64,000 bases of DNA, taken from NCBI RefSeq assembly GCF_013520865.1, contig NZ_JACDXJ010000001.1, positions 4,639,418 through 4,703,417 of the forward strand. Direction: 5' to 3'. The notes under the pieces were generated by a model. That model worked only from the letters and a program-made list of their open reading frames with translations. It was not told the DNA's origin and did not search any database. Origin of the DNA: Microvirga mediterraneensis (GTDB taxonomy: Bacteria > Pseudomonadota > Alphaproteobacteria > Rhizobiales > Beijerinckiaceae). Position 1 is the first letter of the stretch. The number at the start of each line of letters is the position of its first letter. Shown in pieces: positions 1-8,791 of this stretch. Both the position numbers and the translations under genes were made by a program.

Positions 1-1
1 C

Positions 2-550
2 AGCGACATCGAGCTGGTCGAGGGATCGAACTTCGGAAAGAACAAGGTCATCAACCAGGAAGGTCAGGTCGAGGTCGAGAAAGAGAAGACCCGGATCAGG
101 GGGATCGAGGCCTCCTTCACGATCCCGATCTTTGACTTCGGCGAGTCGACCCGGCGGGGTGCCCAGGAAGCCTACATGGCCGCAGCGAACCGGTTGGCGG
201 AGCGAGCGGTCAACGTCCGGTCCGAGGCGCGCGAAGCCTACGTGGTTTACCGAGGCAAGCACGACCTTGCCCGCCACTATCAGAGCCGGGTCCTGCCCCT
301 GCAGAAGAGGATCCAAGACGAGGCCCTGCTCCAGTACAGCGGCATGCTTGTCGATGTGAGCCAGCTCATCATCGACGCCCGCACCCGCATCTTGAGCAAC
401 GTCGACGCCATCAACGCCCGCCGCGACTTCTGGATCGCCGCCACCGACCTTAAGGCCGCCCTGGTCGGCGGTCTGGCCGGCGGTGGCGCAAGCGGAGGCG
501 AAACGACTACGGCTGCGGCCGGTGGGGAAGCTGCCGCCGGCGGACACTGA
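2..550 (+). CDS. Outer-membrane efflux protein (TolC family), C-terminal part
   Basis: This is the last 182 residues of a protein whose start lies before the window. It reads as a TolC/OEP-type outer-membrane factor: a beta-strand segment (ASFTIPIFDFGE) is followed by long charged and Ala-rich helices (residues about 55-160), the usual repeat organisation of the family. The last ~25 residues are a Gly/Ala/Thr-rich tail. TolC-like proteins form the outer channel of tripartite exporters. The copper genes that follow directly (next start 21 bases on) suggest it serves metal efflux, as CusC does. No inner-membrane pump partner is visible, so the exported substrate is inferred from context only. 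Confidence 0.75.
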   Translation, partial: SDIELVEGSNFGKNKVINQEGQVEVEKEKTRIRGIEASFTIPIFDFGESTRRGAQEAYMAAANRLAERAVNVRSEAREAYVVYRGKHDLARHYQSRVLPLQKRIQDEALLQYSGMLVDVSQLIIDARTRILSNVDAINARRDFWIAATDLKAALVGGLAGGGASGGETTTAAAGGEAAAGGH

Positions 551-570
551 ACATCGAGAGGAGTTATCCA

Positions 571-1980
571 ATGACCGTATCGCGAAGAGGTTTCCTCGGC
601 GCCGGGGGATTGGCCCTCGCCGGAGCCACCATGGTCAGCGGGCGCACGCAGGCGGCGAGCCTGCCCGAGGCGCCTACCATGACCGAAGCCACGATGCAGC
701 CGCCGCTTTATCCGAAGAGCGGACCGGACTATCAGCCGGTCGTCACCCTCAACGGCTGGACCTTGCCCTGGCGGCAGAGCGGCGATTGGAAGGAGTTCCA
801 TCTCGTCGCCGAGCCCGTCGTGCGCGAGATGGCACCCGGCATGAAGGCGCACCTGTGGGGCTACAACGGTCAGTCGCCGGGACCGACCATCGAGGCGGTG
901 CAGGGCGACAAGGTCCGCATCTTCGTCACCAACAAGCTACCGGAGAACACGGCGGTGCACTGGCACGGCCAACTCCTGCCCAACGGCATGGACGGGGTAG
1001 GCGGCCTGACCCAGCCGCACATCCCACCGGGCAAGACCTTCGTGTACGAGTTCATCTGCCAGAAGTCCGGCACCTTCATGTATCACCCGCACTCGGACGA
1101 GATGGTACAGATGGCAATGGGCATGATGGGCTTCTTCGTCGTGCATCCGCGAGATCCGGTCGAGCGCCGCGTCGACCGCGACTTCGTGTTCCTGCTCAAC
1201 GCCTTCGATATCGAGGCCGGCTCGTACGTGCCCCGGGTCAACGAGATGACGGACTTCAATCTCTGGTGCTGGAACACGCGCGTGTTCCCTGGCATCGACC
1301 CGCTCGTGGTGCGTCAGGGCGACAAGGTTCGTATCCGGTTCGGCAACCTGACCATGACCAACCACCCGATCCACATGCACGGCTACGACTTCAAGGTAAC
1401 GGGCACGGACGGCGGCTGGGTGCCGGAGACGGCGCAATGGCCCGAGGTTTCCGTCGACGTGGCGGTCGGCCAGATGCGCGCCTTCGAGTTCGTGGCCGAC
1501 GCGCCGGGCGACTGGGCGATCCACTGCCACAAGTCGCACCACACGATGAACGCCATGGGCCATGACGTGAAGACCTACATCGGCGTCAACATGAAGAAAA
1601 CCGCGCCCGCCATCAAGAAGGTTGCGCCCGGCTACATGCCTATGGGCTCAACCGGGATGGGCGAGATGGGCTCGATGGAGATGCCTTTGCCCGACAACAC
1701 CCTGCCGATGATGACGGGCTTTGCCCAGTTCGGTCCCGTCGAGATGGGCGGCATGTTCTCGGTCGTGAAGGTGCGCCCCGGCTTGGCGGCCGACGATTAC
1801 AAGGATCCGGGCTGGTACAAACACCCGGAGGGTACTGTCGCGTACGAATGGACGGGCGGGAAACTTGCCGAACCGGCCCGTGCGACACCGTCCGACAGTG
1901 GCGTGAAGGCTGCGGAGTTCCGCGCCGTCGATCCACGGAAACGGCCCGCCCGGACCTCAGGCGGCCATAGCAATCACTGA
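571..1980 (+). CDS. Multicopper oxidase, two-domain, Tat-exported
   Basis: A 469-residue periplasmic multicopper oxidase, probably oxidising Cu(I) to less toxic Cu(II). The N-terminus has a twin-arginine signal (SRRGFLG). Copper ligands are visible as HWHG (His130, His132), YHPH (His172, His174), HPIHMHG (His265, 268, 270) and HCHKSHHTM (His318, Cys319, His320, His323/324). The spacing between the first and last ligand sets (~190 residues) is short for a three-domain CueO/CopA and suggests a two-cupredoxin-domain enzyme. A Met-rich stretch follows at residues about 355-395, common in copper-handling oxidases. A GAGAGGAG ribosome site precedes the ATG. It lies in one operon with the cupredoxin and CusF genes. 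Confidence 0.9.
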   Translation: MTVSRRGFLGAGGLALAGATMVSGRTQAASLPEAPTMTEATMQPPLYPKSGPDYQPVVTLNGWTLPWRQSGDWKEFHLVAEPVVREMAPGMKAHLWGYNGQSPGPTIEAVQGDKVRIFVTNKLPENTAVHWHGQLLPNGMDGVGGLTQPHIPPGKTFVYEFICQKSGTFMYHPHSDEMVQMAMGMMGFFVVHPRDPVERRVDRDFVFLLNAFDIEAGSYVPRVNEMTDFNLWCWNTRVFPGIDPLVVRQGDKVRIRFGNLTMTNHPIHMHGYDFKVTGTDGGWVPETAQWPEVSVDVAVGQMRAFEFVADAPGDWAIHCHKSHHTMNAMGHDVKTYIGVNMKKTAPAIKKVAPGYMPMGSTGMGEMGSMEMPLPDNTLPMMTGFAQFGPVEMGGMFSVVKVRPGLAADDYKDPGWYKHPEGTVAYEWTGGKLAEPARATPSDSGVKAAEFRAVDPRKRPARTSGGHSNH

Positions 1981-2012
1981 TCCCACAGGGACCGACTCCG
2001 AAGGAGCAATCG

Positions 2013-2504
2013 ATGAAGATGCGCCCATCCACTCTCATGACCACCGCTGTGGCGCTGGCCCTCTCAACCACGCTGACACTGGCCGAGCCTGGCGAGGCCG
2101 GCCACAGTCACAAGTCCTTCGCGACCGGTGAACCGGGCGATCCGAGGAAGCCCGTCGCCCGCACCATCGAGGTCGCCATGAAGGAGCTCGAGGACGCCAG
2201 GATGCTGTTTGATCCCAACAAGGTCGAGATCAAGCGCGGTGAGCAAGTGAGGTTCGTGCTCAGGAACCAGGGATCGGTCGATCACGAGTTCATGCTCGAC
2301 ACGGTCGAACGCAACGCCAAGCACAAGATCGCCATGGAGAAGAACCCGGACATGGAGCACGACGACCCGAATGGGAAGCGGCTCGCGCCGAAGGGATCCA
2401 ACGAGATCGTCTGGCGCTTCACCAAATCCGGAACCTTCGAATTCGCCTGCCTGATCCCGGGCCACTACGAGTCCGGCATGCACGGCACCGTCGTCGTCAA
2501 GTGA
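2013..2504 (+). CDS. Periplasmic cupredoxin-family copper protein
   Basis: A 163-residue secreted protein with an N-terminal signal peptide (cleavage near residue 24). The mature start is His-containing, and the C-terminal half is a plastocyanin/azurin-like cupredoxin fold. The type-1 copper ligands can be read: His in VDHEF, then Cys, His and Met in the final CLIPGHYESGM loop. It starts 32 bases after the multicopper oxidase and probably acts as a soluble copper carrier or electron acceptor for it. The precise partner is not shown by the sequence. Confidence 0.85.
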   Translation: MKMRPSTLMTTAVALALSTTLTLAEPGEAGHSHKSFATGEPGDPRKPVARTIEVAMKELEDARMLFDPNKVEIKRGEQVRFVLRNQGSVDHEFMLDTVERNAKHKIAMEKNPDMEHDDPNGKRLAPKGSNEIVWRFTKSGTFEFACLIPGHYESGMHGTVVVK

Positions 2505-2543
2505 CGGTGCTCTTTCCTCACACCCCAAGATAGGAGTCTTAAA

Positions 2544-2834
2544 ATGAAGCGTATCAATATCAGTCTGATCGCAGCCCTGAGCCTCTCCGGCATGGCTTTC
2601 GCGCAGAACCTGCCGCTTGTCTCCGGCACGGTAGAGAAGGTCGACACCGCACAGAACAAGATCACGATCGACCATGGTCCGATCAAGAACCTCGACATGG
2701 AAGCCATGACCATGGTGTTCCGCGTGCAGGATGCAGCCCTGCTGAAGGACATGAGAGCCGGCGACAAGGTTCAGTTCACGGCCGACCGCGTGAACGGCCA
2801 GCTCTCCGTCACTTCGATCAAGAAGGGCAAGTAA
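2544..2834 (+). CDS. CusF-like periplasmic copper-binding protein
   Basis: A 96-residue protein with a signal peptide (processed after the AFA near residue 20) and a single CusF/CopK-type beta-barrel domain (YP/CusF_Ec family). The core motif DHGPIKNLDMEAMTMVFRV carries the metal-ligating His and two Met residues in the positions of E. coli CusF His36, Met47 and Met49, plus the downstream aromatic/hydrophobic core. CusF is the periplasmic metallochaperone of CusCBA. Here it stands 39 bases after the cupredoxin gene in the copper operon. Confidence 0.88.
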   Translation: MKRINISLIAALSLSGMAFAQNLPLVSGTVEKVDTAQNKITIDHGPIKNLDMEAMTMVFRVQDAALLKDMRAGDKVQFTADRVNGQLSVTSIKKGK

Positions 2835-2905
2835 GGTCCGAGCCGCCCCGCACAGATGTTCAGCATTACAGGTGCGGGGCGAACCGCTCATTTCGGGAGA
2901 ACCTC

Positions 2906-3613
2906 ATGAAACGCTTGATTGCCCCCCTCATTGCTGTCGGAGCCATGGCTACCGTAACCATCGCTGGAAGTACCGATGCCTCGCAGGCTCAGCCCGCCAG
3001 GGGGACGCCGGCGGCCTACGAACGTGTCCGCGAGGTCATGGACGACCGCTTCAAGGACATGAAGCTCAGCGGCGACCCCGACAAGGATTTCGCGGCGCTC
3101 GCGATTGCCCATCATGAGGATCTGATCTTTCTCGCCCGAACCCAGTTGGAGCATGGCGCGGATGAGCAGCTCCGCCGCCTTGCGCAGAAATTCGTCGACG
3201 AGCAGCAGAAACAGATCAGCGAACTGAAGGAATGGCAGGTCCGTAACCGTCGGCCCGACTACCGGGCACGACTTGATCAGCCGCCGCACGGATCCGGACC
3301 GCTCGATGGAACGGCAGCACCAACGCCTGAATCACAGCTTCAAGCCGCGGCTCCGGCACAGCCCACGGCGCAGCCGGCATCGAAAGACTTGCCGATGGTA
3401 TCCGGAATGGTGGAGAAAGTTGACGCGGCAGCGGGAAAGGTCACGATCGACCATGGGGCGATCCCTAATCTGAACATGGACGCCATGACGATGGTGTTCC
3501 GCGTCCAGGATCCTGCCCTCCTCCAGGGCGTTAAGGAAGGCAACAAGGTGCAGTTCCAGGCCGACCGCGTGAACGGCCAGATCAGTGTCGTCAGGATCCA
3601 GAAGCAGAGATGA
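2906..3613 (+). CDS. DUF305-CusF fusion copper chaperone
   Basis: A 235-residue exported protein made of two parts. Residues 1-28 are a signal peptide. Residues about 35-125 are a helical DUF305-like domain (MDDRFKDMKLSGDPDKDFAALAI, then HHEDLIFLAR and helices with a conserved HH pair), a fold known from periplasmic copper proteins such as CopM. A Pro/Ala/Gln-rich linker follows. Residues about 155-235 are a CusF domain closely resembling the preceding gene, with the same DHG...NMDAMTMVFRV copper site. The two CusF copies suggest local duplication followed by fusion. It probably buffers periplasmic copper with two different site types. Confidence 0.82.
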   Translation: MKRLIAPLIAVGAMATVTIAGSTDASQAQPARGTPAAYERVREVMDDRFKDMKLSGDPDKDFAALAIAHHEDLIFLARTQLEHGADEQLRRLAQKFVDEQQKQISELKEWQVRNRRPDYRARLDQPPHGSGPLDGTAAPTPESQLQAAAPAQPTAQPASKDLPMVSGMVEKVDAAAGKVTIDHGAIPNLNMDAMTMVFRVQDPALLQGVKEGNKVQFQADRVNGQISVVRIQKQR

Positions 3614-3690
3614 CCAGGATCCGCGGCCATGCGTTGCCTTGAATTAACGCCGCAATGAGCAGCCGCCGATCATCCGATGTTTGGAGCGAC

Positions 3691-3722
3691 TTGACCTTCC
3701 CACGATAGGAAGCTCGAGCATT
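3691..3722 (+). promoter_or_regulatory. CueR-type MerR-family operator/promoter
   Basis: A TTGACC -35 element overlaps a dyad ACCTTCC-N7-GGAAGCT. This is the arrangement of the E. coli copA promoter bound by CueR, with a long spacer before a weak -10. It lies 29-60 bases upstream of the P-type ATPase start, so copper-responsive control of that gene is likely. No cueR gene is in the window. Confidence 0.75.
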
Positions 3723-3750
3723 CACCGCAACGTATCAGGCGAGGTGAGCC

Positions 3751-6156
3751 ATGTCCGATAAGCATACTGTCGACCGCCAGTCCCACGATGGGCATCATCA
3801 TGCTCTCCATGCCCATGGCGACCATACTCAACACCGTCATCATCCCGATCCAGCGGCGGATGCCCGAAAGGTGAAGGATCCGGTCTGCGGGATGGTGGTC
3901 GATCCGAATGAAACCAAGCACCGGGCCCAGTACCAAGGCAAGCTGTATCACTTCTGCTCCGCGGGCTGCCAATCGAAGTTCATGGCCGAGCCTGCCGGAT
4001 ATATCTCGCCACAACCTGCGATGAAGGCGGAAGCAATCCTCGAAGGCACGATCTATACTTGCCCGATGCATCCCCAGATCCGCCAGGCCGAACCCGGCTC
4101 CTGTCCAATCTGCGGCATGGCGCTCGAACCTGTCCTCACCACTGCCGAGACAGGCCCAAGCCACGAACTCATCGACATGAGGCGCCGCTTCTGGATCAGC
4201 CTTATCCTGTCACTCCCCGTGGTGGCCCTTGAGATGGGCGGCCACCTCACGGGCTTGAGCCATTACATCAGCCAGCAGACCTCCAACGGGATTCAGATGC
4301 TTCTCGGCACCCCAATCGTGCTCTGGGCGGGCTGGCCCTTCTTTGTCCGCGGCTGGCACTCTCTCGCTACGCGCAGCCTGAATATGTTCACGTTGATCGC
4401 AATGGGCACTGGGATAGCCTGGATCTACAGCATGGTCGCCACGCTCGCGCCCAACGTCTTTCCGGCAGCCTTCCAAGGCCCTGACGGCGCAGTGGCGGTC
4501 TATTTCGAGGCGGCGTCCGTGATTACGGTTCTCGTCCTACTCGGGCAGGTGCTCGAATTACGCGCCCGAGAGAGTACAAGCGGCGCAATCCGCGCCCTGC
4601 TCGACCTCGCGCCCAAGACGGCCCGCAAGATCATGCCGGACGGCTCGGAGCAAGAGGTCCAGCTTGACACCGTGCAAGTCAGCGACCGTTTGCGTATACG
4701 CCCCGGCGAGAAGATCCCCGTTGATGGCGCCGTGATAGAAGGGCGCAGTGCTGTCGATGAATCCATGGTTACCGGAGAGTCGATGCCGGTGACCAAAGAG
4801 ATGGGTGCCACAGTGATCGGTGGTACGATGAACCAGTCCGGCGCGCTTGTCATCGAGGCCCAAAAGATCGGCCGCGACACCATGCTGTCGCAGATCGTGC
4901 AACTTGTAGCGGAAGCCCAGCGCAGTCGCGCGCCGATCCAGCGCCTGGCTGATCAAGTCTCCGGTTACTTCGTGCCGGCCGTAATCGTGGTATCCATCCT
5001 GGCCTTCGGTGCCTGGGCGATATTGGGACCGGATCCGCGTTTCTCTTACGGCCTCGTCGCCGCCGTGGCGGTCCTGATCATCGCCTGCCCGTGCGCACTG
5101 GGTCTTGCGACGCCGATGTCGATTATGGTCGGCGTCGGGCGGGGCGCTCAGGCAGGCGTATTGATCAAGAATGCCGAAGCGCTGGAGCATATGGAGAAGG
5201 TCGACACACTGGTCGTCGACAAAACTGGAACGCTCACAGAAGGCAAGCCGTCCGTCACGGCAATCGCGCCAGCTTCAGGCTTCACCGAAGAGGAAGTTCT
5301 GCGCTTTTCCGCCAGCGTCGAACGCGCAAGCGAGCATCCGCTCGCCATCGCCATCGTGGCCGCCGCCGAGAAGAGGAACATTGCAATCGCTCAAGTCAGC
5401 GATTTTGACTCACCGACGGGCAAGGGTGCCCTCGGAACGGTAGAAGGCAAGCGCATCGTGCTTGGCAACAAGACATTCCTGGCCGAACATGACATTGACG
5501 TCTCTCCCTTAGCGGAACAGGCGGACAAGTTGCGTGAGGACGGCGCCACGGCAATCTTCGCCAGCATAGACGGGCGTGTGGCAGGCGCCATCGCCATCGC
5601 CGACCCGGTCAAGACGTCGACGCCGGAGGCCCTGGCCGGCCTGAGAGACGAGGGCATTCGGGTGGTGATGCTCACTGGCGACAACTGGACGACAGCTAAG
5701 GCGGTCGCCCGCCGGCTCGGAATTGACGACGTGGAAGCGGAGGTTCTGCCTGACCAGAAAAGCGCAGTGGTTCAGCGCTATAAGGCTGCCGGACGCGTGG
5801 TCGCCATGGCTGGCGACGGCGTTAACGATGCACCGGCTCTTGCCGCGGCGGATGTCGGCATTGCGATGGGGACCGGCACCGATGTCGCGATGGAGAGCGC
5901 AGGCATTACACTGCTCAAGGGCGACCTGACGGGGATCGTACGGGCGCGGCGTTTGTCTCAGGCGACAATGCGCAACATCCGCCAGAACCTGTTCTTTGCT
6001 TTCATCTACAATGCGCTTGGTGTACCCGTCGCGGCTGGCGTTCTCTACCCATTTTTTGGCATCCTGCTGTCGCCGATCATCGCGGCAGCCGCCATGGCAT
6101 TATCGTCGGTGAGTGTAATCGGCAATGCCATCCGCCTGCGGACCGTGAGGCTCTAA
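3751..6156 (+). CDS. copA: Copper-translocating P1B-type ATPase
   Basis: An 801-residue inner-membrane Cu+ exporter. In order: a His-rich N-terminus (residues 1-33, about ten His), a YHS-type metal domain (about 44-90, DPVCGM...FCSAGC), a heavy-metal-binding domain (about 102-130, YTCPMHP...CPICGM), then membrane helices. The P-type motifs are complete: TGES (Thr341), the CPC transport site (Cys446-Pro-Cys448), phosphorylated DKTGT (Asp490), a P-domain TGD and GDGVND (Gly688). Using YHS and HMBD instead of ferredoxin-like CxxC domains places it with the SilP/CopB-like group. It is preceded by a CueR-like operator, separately from the upstream copper genes. Confidence 0.93.
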   Translation: MSDKHTVDRQSHDGHHHALHAHGDHTQHRHHPDPAADARKVKDPVCGMVVDPNETKHRAQYQGKLYHFCSAGCQSKFMAEPAGYISPQPAMKAEAILEGTIYTCPMHPQIRQAEPGSCPICGMALEPVLTTAETGPSHELIDMRRRFWISLILSLPVVALEMGGHLTGLSHYISQQTSNGIQMLLGTPIVLWAGWPFFVRGWHSLATRSLNMFTLIAMGTGIAWIYSMVATLAPNVFPAAFQGPDGAVAVYFEAASVITVLVLLGQVLELRARESTSGAIRALLDLAPKTARKIMPDGSEQEVQLDTVQVSDRLRIRPGEKIPVDGAVIEGRSAVDESMVTGESMPVTKEMGATVIGGTMNQSGALVIEAQKIGRDTMLSQIVQLVAEAQRSRAPIQRLADQVSGYFVPAVIVVSILAFGAWAILGPDPRFSYGLVAAVAVLIIACPCALGLATPMSIMVGVGRGAQAGVLIKNAEALEHMEKVDTLVVDKTGTLTEGKPSVTAIAPASGFTEEEVLRFSASVERASEHPLAIAIVAAAEKRNIAIAQVSDFDSPTGKGALGTVEGKRIVLGNKTFLAEHDIDVSPLAEQADKLREDGATAIFASIDGRVAGAIAIADPVKTSTPEALAGLRDEGIRVVMLTGDNWTTAKAVARRLGIDDVEAEVLPDQKSAVVQRYKAAGRVVAMAGDGVNDAPALAAADVGIAMGTGTDVAMESAGITLLKGDLTGIVRARRLSQATMRNIRQNLFFAFIYNALGVPVAAGVLYPFFGILLSPIIAAAAMALSSVSVIGNAIRLRTVRL

Positions 6157-6922
6157 ACCATGGGGCGCCCACTCAAAGCTGCGCCTGACACTCTAGCATT
6201 CTGGCTGGACAAGCAGCTCGCCGTTGTCCAGCCATCTCCAAGGATCGGTTACGGCGGGCTGGCATCAAGGGCCTAAGGTTTGGTAGAATCGCTCAGGATA
6301 CACGGAAATGAATGACTTATAAGCCCGTCTGTGCCATTACTGGATAGCTTGTTGGTAGTGCTCATCATTGCGTCTTTAGGTTGGATTCTTATACTTCTCC
6401 TGGATGCCCTGTGTTCATCTTTTGACGTATCATACGAGCCACGATGCATCTGTTCACACCGAGCCCATAGACATCACCACGGCCGACTCAGATTCTCTTC
6501 GGCGCTGCGCAAATTCGGCAAGCGATCATCGACACTCCGGGCTACTTCAAGCGTTGCCCGGTGCCGAACGACCGCGAAGGCCCTAACGGCCATCGCCGCA
6601 TCACCATGCAATGCATGACGCGGGGAAGATAATTCCCCAGGAATCCGAGAAACCGGCCGCGAAACTAGCGTGCGCGTCGAGGCTCATTAGTGGGCAACAG
6701 TTTGGAACTGGCACGGCGCACCGCCTTGGACGAACTCGGGCTGGCCGAATGCCCCTTGCCTTAGCGGCATGCTGGAAGCGCTCCGCTTTCGTGTCTGACG
6801 GCGTCAACCTCCCGGCCAGCAGGCTTCAGCGATAGCGACACGCTGTTCCCTTCATTGCCTTATGGACCCAATCCAGTTGTTGCGCGGAAGGCAATGCGCG
6901 CGATCAATCGAACCAGATTACT
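6157..6922. other. 766-base stretch without a supported gene
   Basis: The first part holds a hairpin (6202-6234). Around 6491-6631 one plus-strand reading gives an open run ending QCMTRGR then stop (about 45 residues, containing YFKRCPVPNDREG) that looks like a piece of a real protein, but it has no start and I cannot assign it. The rest gives only short interrupted readings. It may be a decayed intergenic segment separating the copper locus from the sigma54 locus. Confidence 0.4.
6202..6234 (+). terminator. Hairpin after the copper ATPase
   Basis: Two perfectly complementary 11-base arms (TGGCTGGACAA and its reverse complement) enclose an 11-base loop, 46 bases after the ATPase stop codon. 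There is no clear U tract after it, so it may act as an imperfect terminator or an mRNA 3' stabiliser. Confidence 0.5.
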
Positions 6923-7237
6923 TTAAATGTTGACCTCCACATCTAGAAGCGGAGCATATTGCTGTGCCCCGAAAATATCTGAGTCTCCCGCGCTCCCGCT
7001 CGGGCGGCGCCGGAAGATCGTGAACTTAATGGCGCAGGCCGGATCGTATTCGACGAAATCGGCGATGCGGCTTTCCTCGATTCTATAGAGCTTCGCCACT
7101 GCCGTTGGCGTGAGCACCTTACTCCGCAGGACCTGCTCGTAGATGTTCCGGTCAGTGAAGATGATGTCGAAGGTGATCTTATCGACGCCGGCATTTTTGC
7201 TGCGAATGGTTTTTGCGAGGTCTGACAGCTTTTTCAT
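6923..7237 (-). CDS. DUF4387 family protein
   Basis: A 104-residue small protein (MKKLSDLAKTIRSKNAG...) of the DUF4387 type. This family is commonly encoded next to, or fused to, AtuA-like DUF1446 proteins and is thought to act with them. An upstream TTG overlapping the previous stop is possible, but the ATG at 7237 has AGG nearby and fits the conserved N-terminus better. It is the last gene of the two-gene unit starting at 8607, driven by the sigma54 promoter at 8653-8668. Its biochemical role is unknown. Confidence 0.75.
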   Translation of the reverse strand: MKKLSDLAKTIRSKNAGVDKITFDIIFTDRNIYEQVLRSKVLTPTAVAKLYRIEESRIADFVEYDPACAIKFTIFRRRPSGSAGDSDIFGAQQYAPLLDVEVNI

Positions 7238-7248
7238 GAAGAATATCC

Positions 7249-8607
7249 TCAAGCGCCGATCGTGACGGTGTGGATCGGGAAGAGTTCGATCGGATCGTCG
7301 ACGGCAAGCGTATGGTTTACCGTCCAGCGATAGGCGGGAGATGCTTTCAGGACTTCATCCAGCACGAAGGCGACACCGCCAGCCGTTCCCTTCACGTCGG
7401 GCAGGCGTGCATAGAAGAGTTGGCGCGTCCCGGTCATACAGACTTCCTCGGCCATTTTTTCTGTCGGAGCGACGCCTTGCACGATGATACAGAGTTCATG
7501 GGCCGGTGTTTTTACGGGCTCGAGCTCTCCCATCACGCCGTTCTTGCCATAAACGCCGTAGTGCAGCTCGTAGCCCGATTGGCCGAAGCGCTCGAAAACC
7601 TGCGCCTGTGCCCAGGCAATGACCTCGTCGATGTGTGCGATGGTATAGGGATCCCGAACCGAGGCGATGCCAATGAAGCGCTCACCGACCTTGCCCGCGC
7701 CTTCGAGCTTGACGCGAGTCCGCTCCGCGGGAACGAAGCGCTGCCCCGTGACGCGTGTCGTGCGCGGATCGATCTGCTCATAATGGCAATCCCGCATGTC
7801 CAGACGCCCTCCTGCGACGAACTCGTCGTAAGGGTTCGAACGCTCATACATCGCATGTCCCGCCACTGACGCGATGGTGCAGCGCTGATCGGGGTGCATG
7901 GCCGTCACCGTCACGCCACTGCCGTTCACCGCGCCGAGAACGGTTTCCTTCGCACCATAGGGCTCGGCACAGAAAGAAGCGCATTCGAGAACCTTGCCGA
8001 GGTAATAGGCATCGGCCTCGCTCGTGCCGCGGTGAAGAGCGGCGGCCGCAAAGATTGCACAATCGCTCGATCGGCCCCCGATGATGACGTCGCACCCCTC
8101 CTCCAGCAACTTGCGGTAGGGATGAACGCCCGCCATGGCAACGATCCGGTCCGTCGAGTCGAGTTCGGATTGCGTGAGCGGATCGCGTCCGTCGAGGCCG
8201 AGCACGGGCTCGTCGCTTCCAATGGCCCCGCGCACCCTCTCCCTGTCAACCTCCGAGTAGAAGTAGCCGAGCTTGAAAGGCGCAAGGCTGTGCTTCTTCG
8301 CAAGCTCCCGGATGATAGCAACGTACCGATCAACCCGGCTGTTCGTTCCCGTGTCGCCAGCGGAGCCGATGATCATCGGAACGTTGATCCGGCGTGCGGC
8401 CAGGAGCATGGCCTCCAGGTCCTGGCGCTGCCAAGCCTCCGGCGATGTGGACGTGTCCGTCCCAAGAGGAACCGGGCCGATGTCGTCACTCCCGGAATCC
8501 GCCGCGATGAAATCCGGCTCTGCCGCCACGCCGCGCTGGAAGCTATCGGGCTTGAGAGGGGCAAAGCCCAAATGACCATTCGGGCAAATGATTTTGATGG
8601 ACGGCAT
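7249..8607 (-). CDS. AtuA-family (DUF1446) protein
   Basis: A 452-residue protein of the acyclic-terpene-utilisation AtuA/DUF1446 family. The N-terminal GHLGFAP, the ADSGSDDIGP segment and the GSAGDTGTN motif are typical. In Pseudomonas, AtuA is needed for citronellol/geraniol breakdown, but many homologues sit in unrelated catabolic loci, so the substrate here should not be assumed to be a terpene. The start codon at 8607 is preceded by GGAG and lies about 45 bases after a near-consensus sigma54 promoter. The partner DUF4387 gene follows with coupled stop/start. Confidence 0.8.
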   Translation of the reverse strand: MPSIKIICPNGHLGFAPLKPDSFQRGVAAEPDFIAADSGSDDIGPVPLGTDTSTSPEAWQRQDLEAMLLAARRINVPMIIGSAGDTGTNSRVDRYVAIIRELAKKHSLAPFKLGYFYSEVDRERVRGAIGSDEPVLGLDGRDPLTQSELDSTDRIVAMAGVHPYRKLLEEGCDVIIGGRSSDCAIFAAAALHRGTSEADAYYLGKVLECASFCAEPYGAKETVLGAVNGSGVTVTAMHPDQRCTIASVAGHAMYERSNPYDEFVAGGRLDMRDCHYEQIDPRTTRVTGQRFVPAERTRVKLEGAGKVGERFIGIASVRDPYTIAHIDEVIAWAQAQVFERFGQSGYELHYGVYGKNGVMGELEPVKTPAHELCIIVQGVAPTEKMAEEVCMTGTRQLFYARLPDVKGTAGGVAFVLDEVLKASPAYRWTVNHTLAVDDPIELFPIHTVTIGA

Positions 8608-8652
8608 GATAGGCGTTCTCCGGTAAGCGTCACAGCGCGACGATCAGGGTTA

Positions 8653-8668
8653 AGCAAGCACCATGCCA
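8653..8668 (-). promoter_or_regulatory. Sigma54 promoter for the AtuA-family operon
   Basis: On the minus strand the sequence reads TGGCATGGTGCTTGCT. The -24 GG and -12 GC elements stand at exact sigma54 spacing (consensus TGGCAYG-N4-TTGCW). Expected transcription start is near 8642, giving a leader of about 35 bases before the ATG at 8607. Confidence 0.85.
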
Positions 8669-8720
8669 AGAAGACAAACCTAAGATAATGTCTTGTAATG
8701 CAATGACAATTTTCGCAGCC

Positions 8721-8734
8721 GTGACGCAGGTCAC
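8721..8734. promoter_or_regulatory. Candidate activator palindrome
   Basis: GTGAC-GCAG-GTCAC is a perfect 5-base inverted repeat lying 53-68 bases upstream of the AtuA-operon sigma54 promoter, in the spacer after the activator gene. It is a candidate enhancer site for that activator. No clear copy was seen upstream of the second sigma54 promoter, so the assignment is tentative. Confidence 0.35.
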
Positions 8735-8791
8735 CGCCCGGAATTTTCAGGATTTGCGGCTTCCACGCATGGATGCGCGGGATACGCGCGC

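Noticed and set aside
6331..6618. A 95-residue plus-strand reading starting with a hydrophobic stretch
   Set aside because: The hydrophobic start is followed by sequence with no coding character, and no ribosome site is evident.
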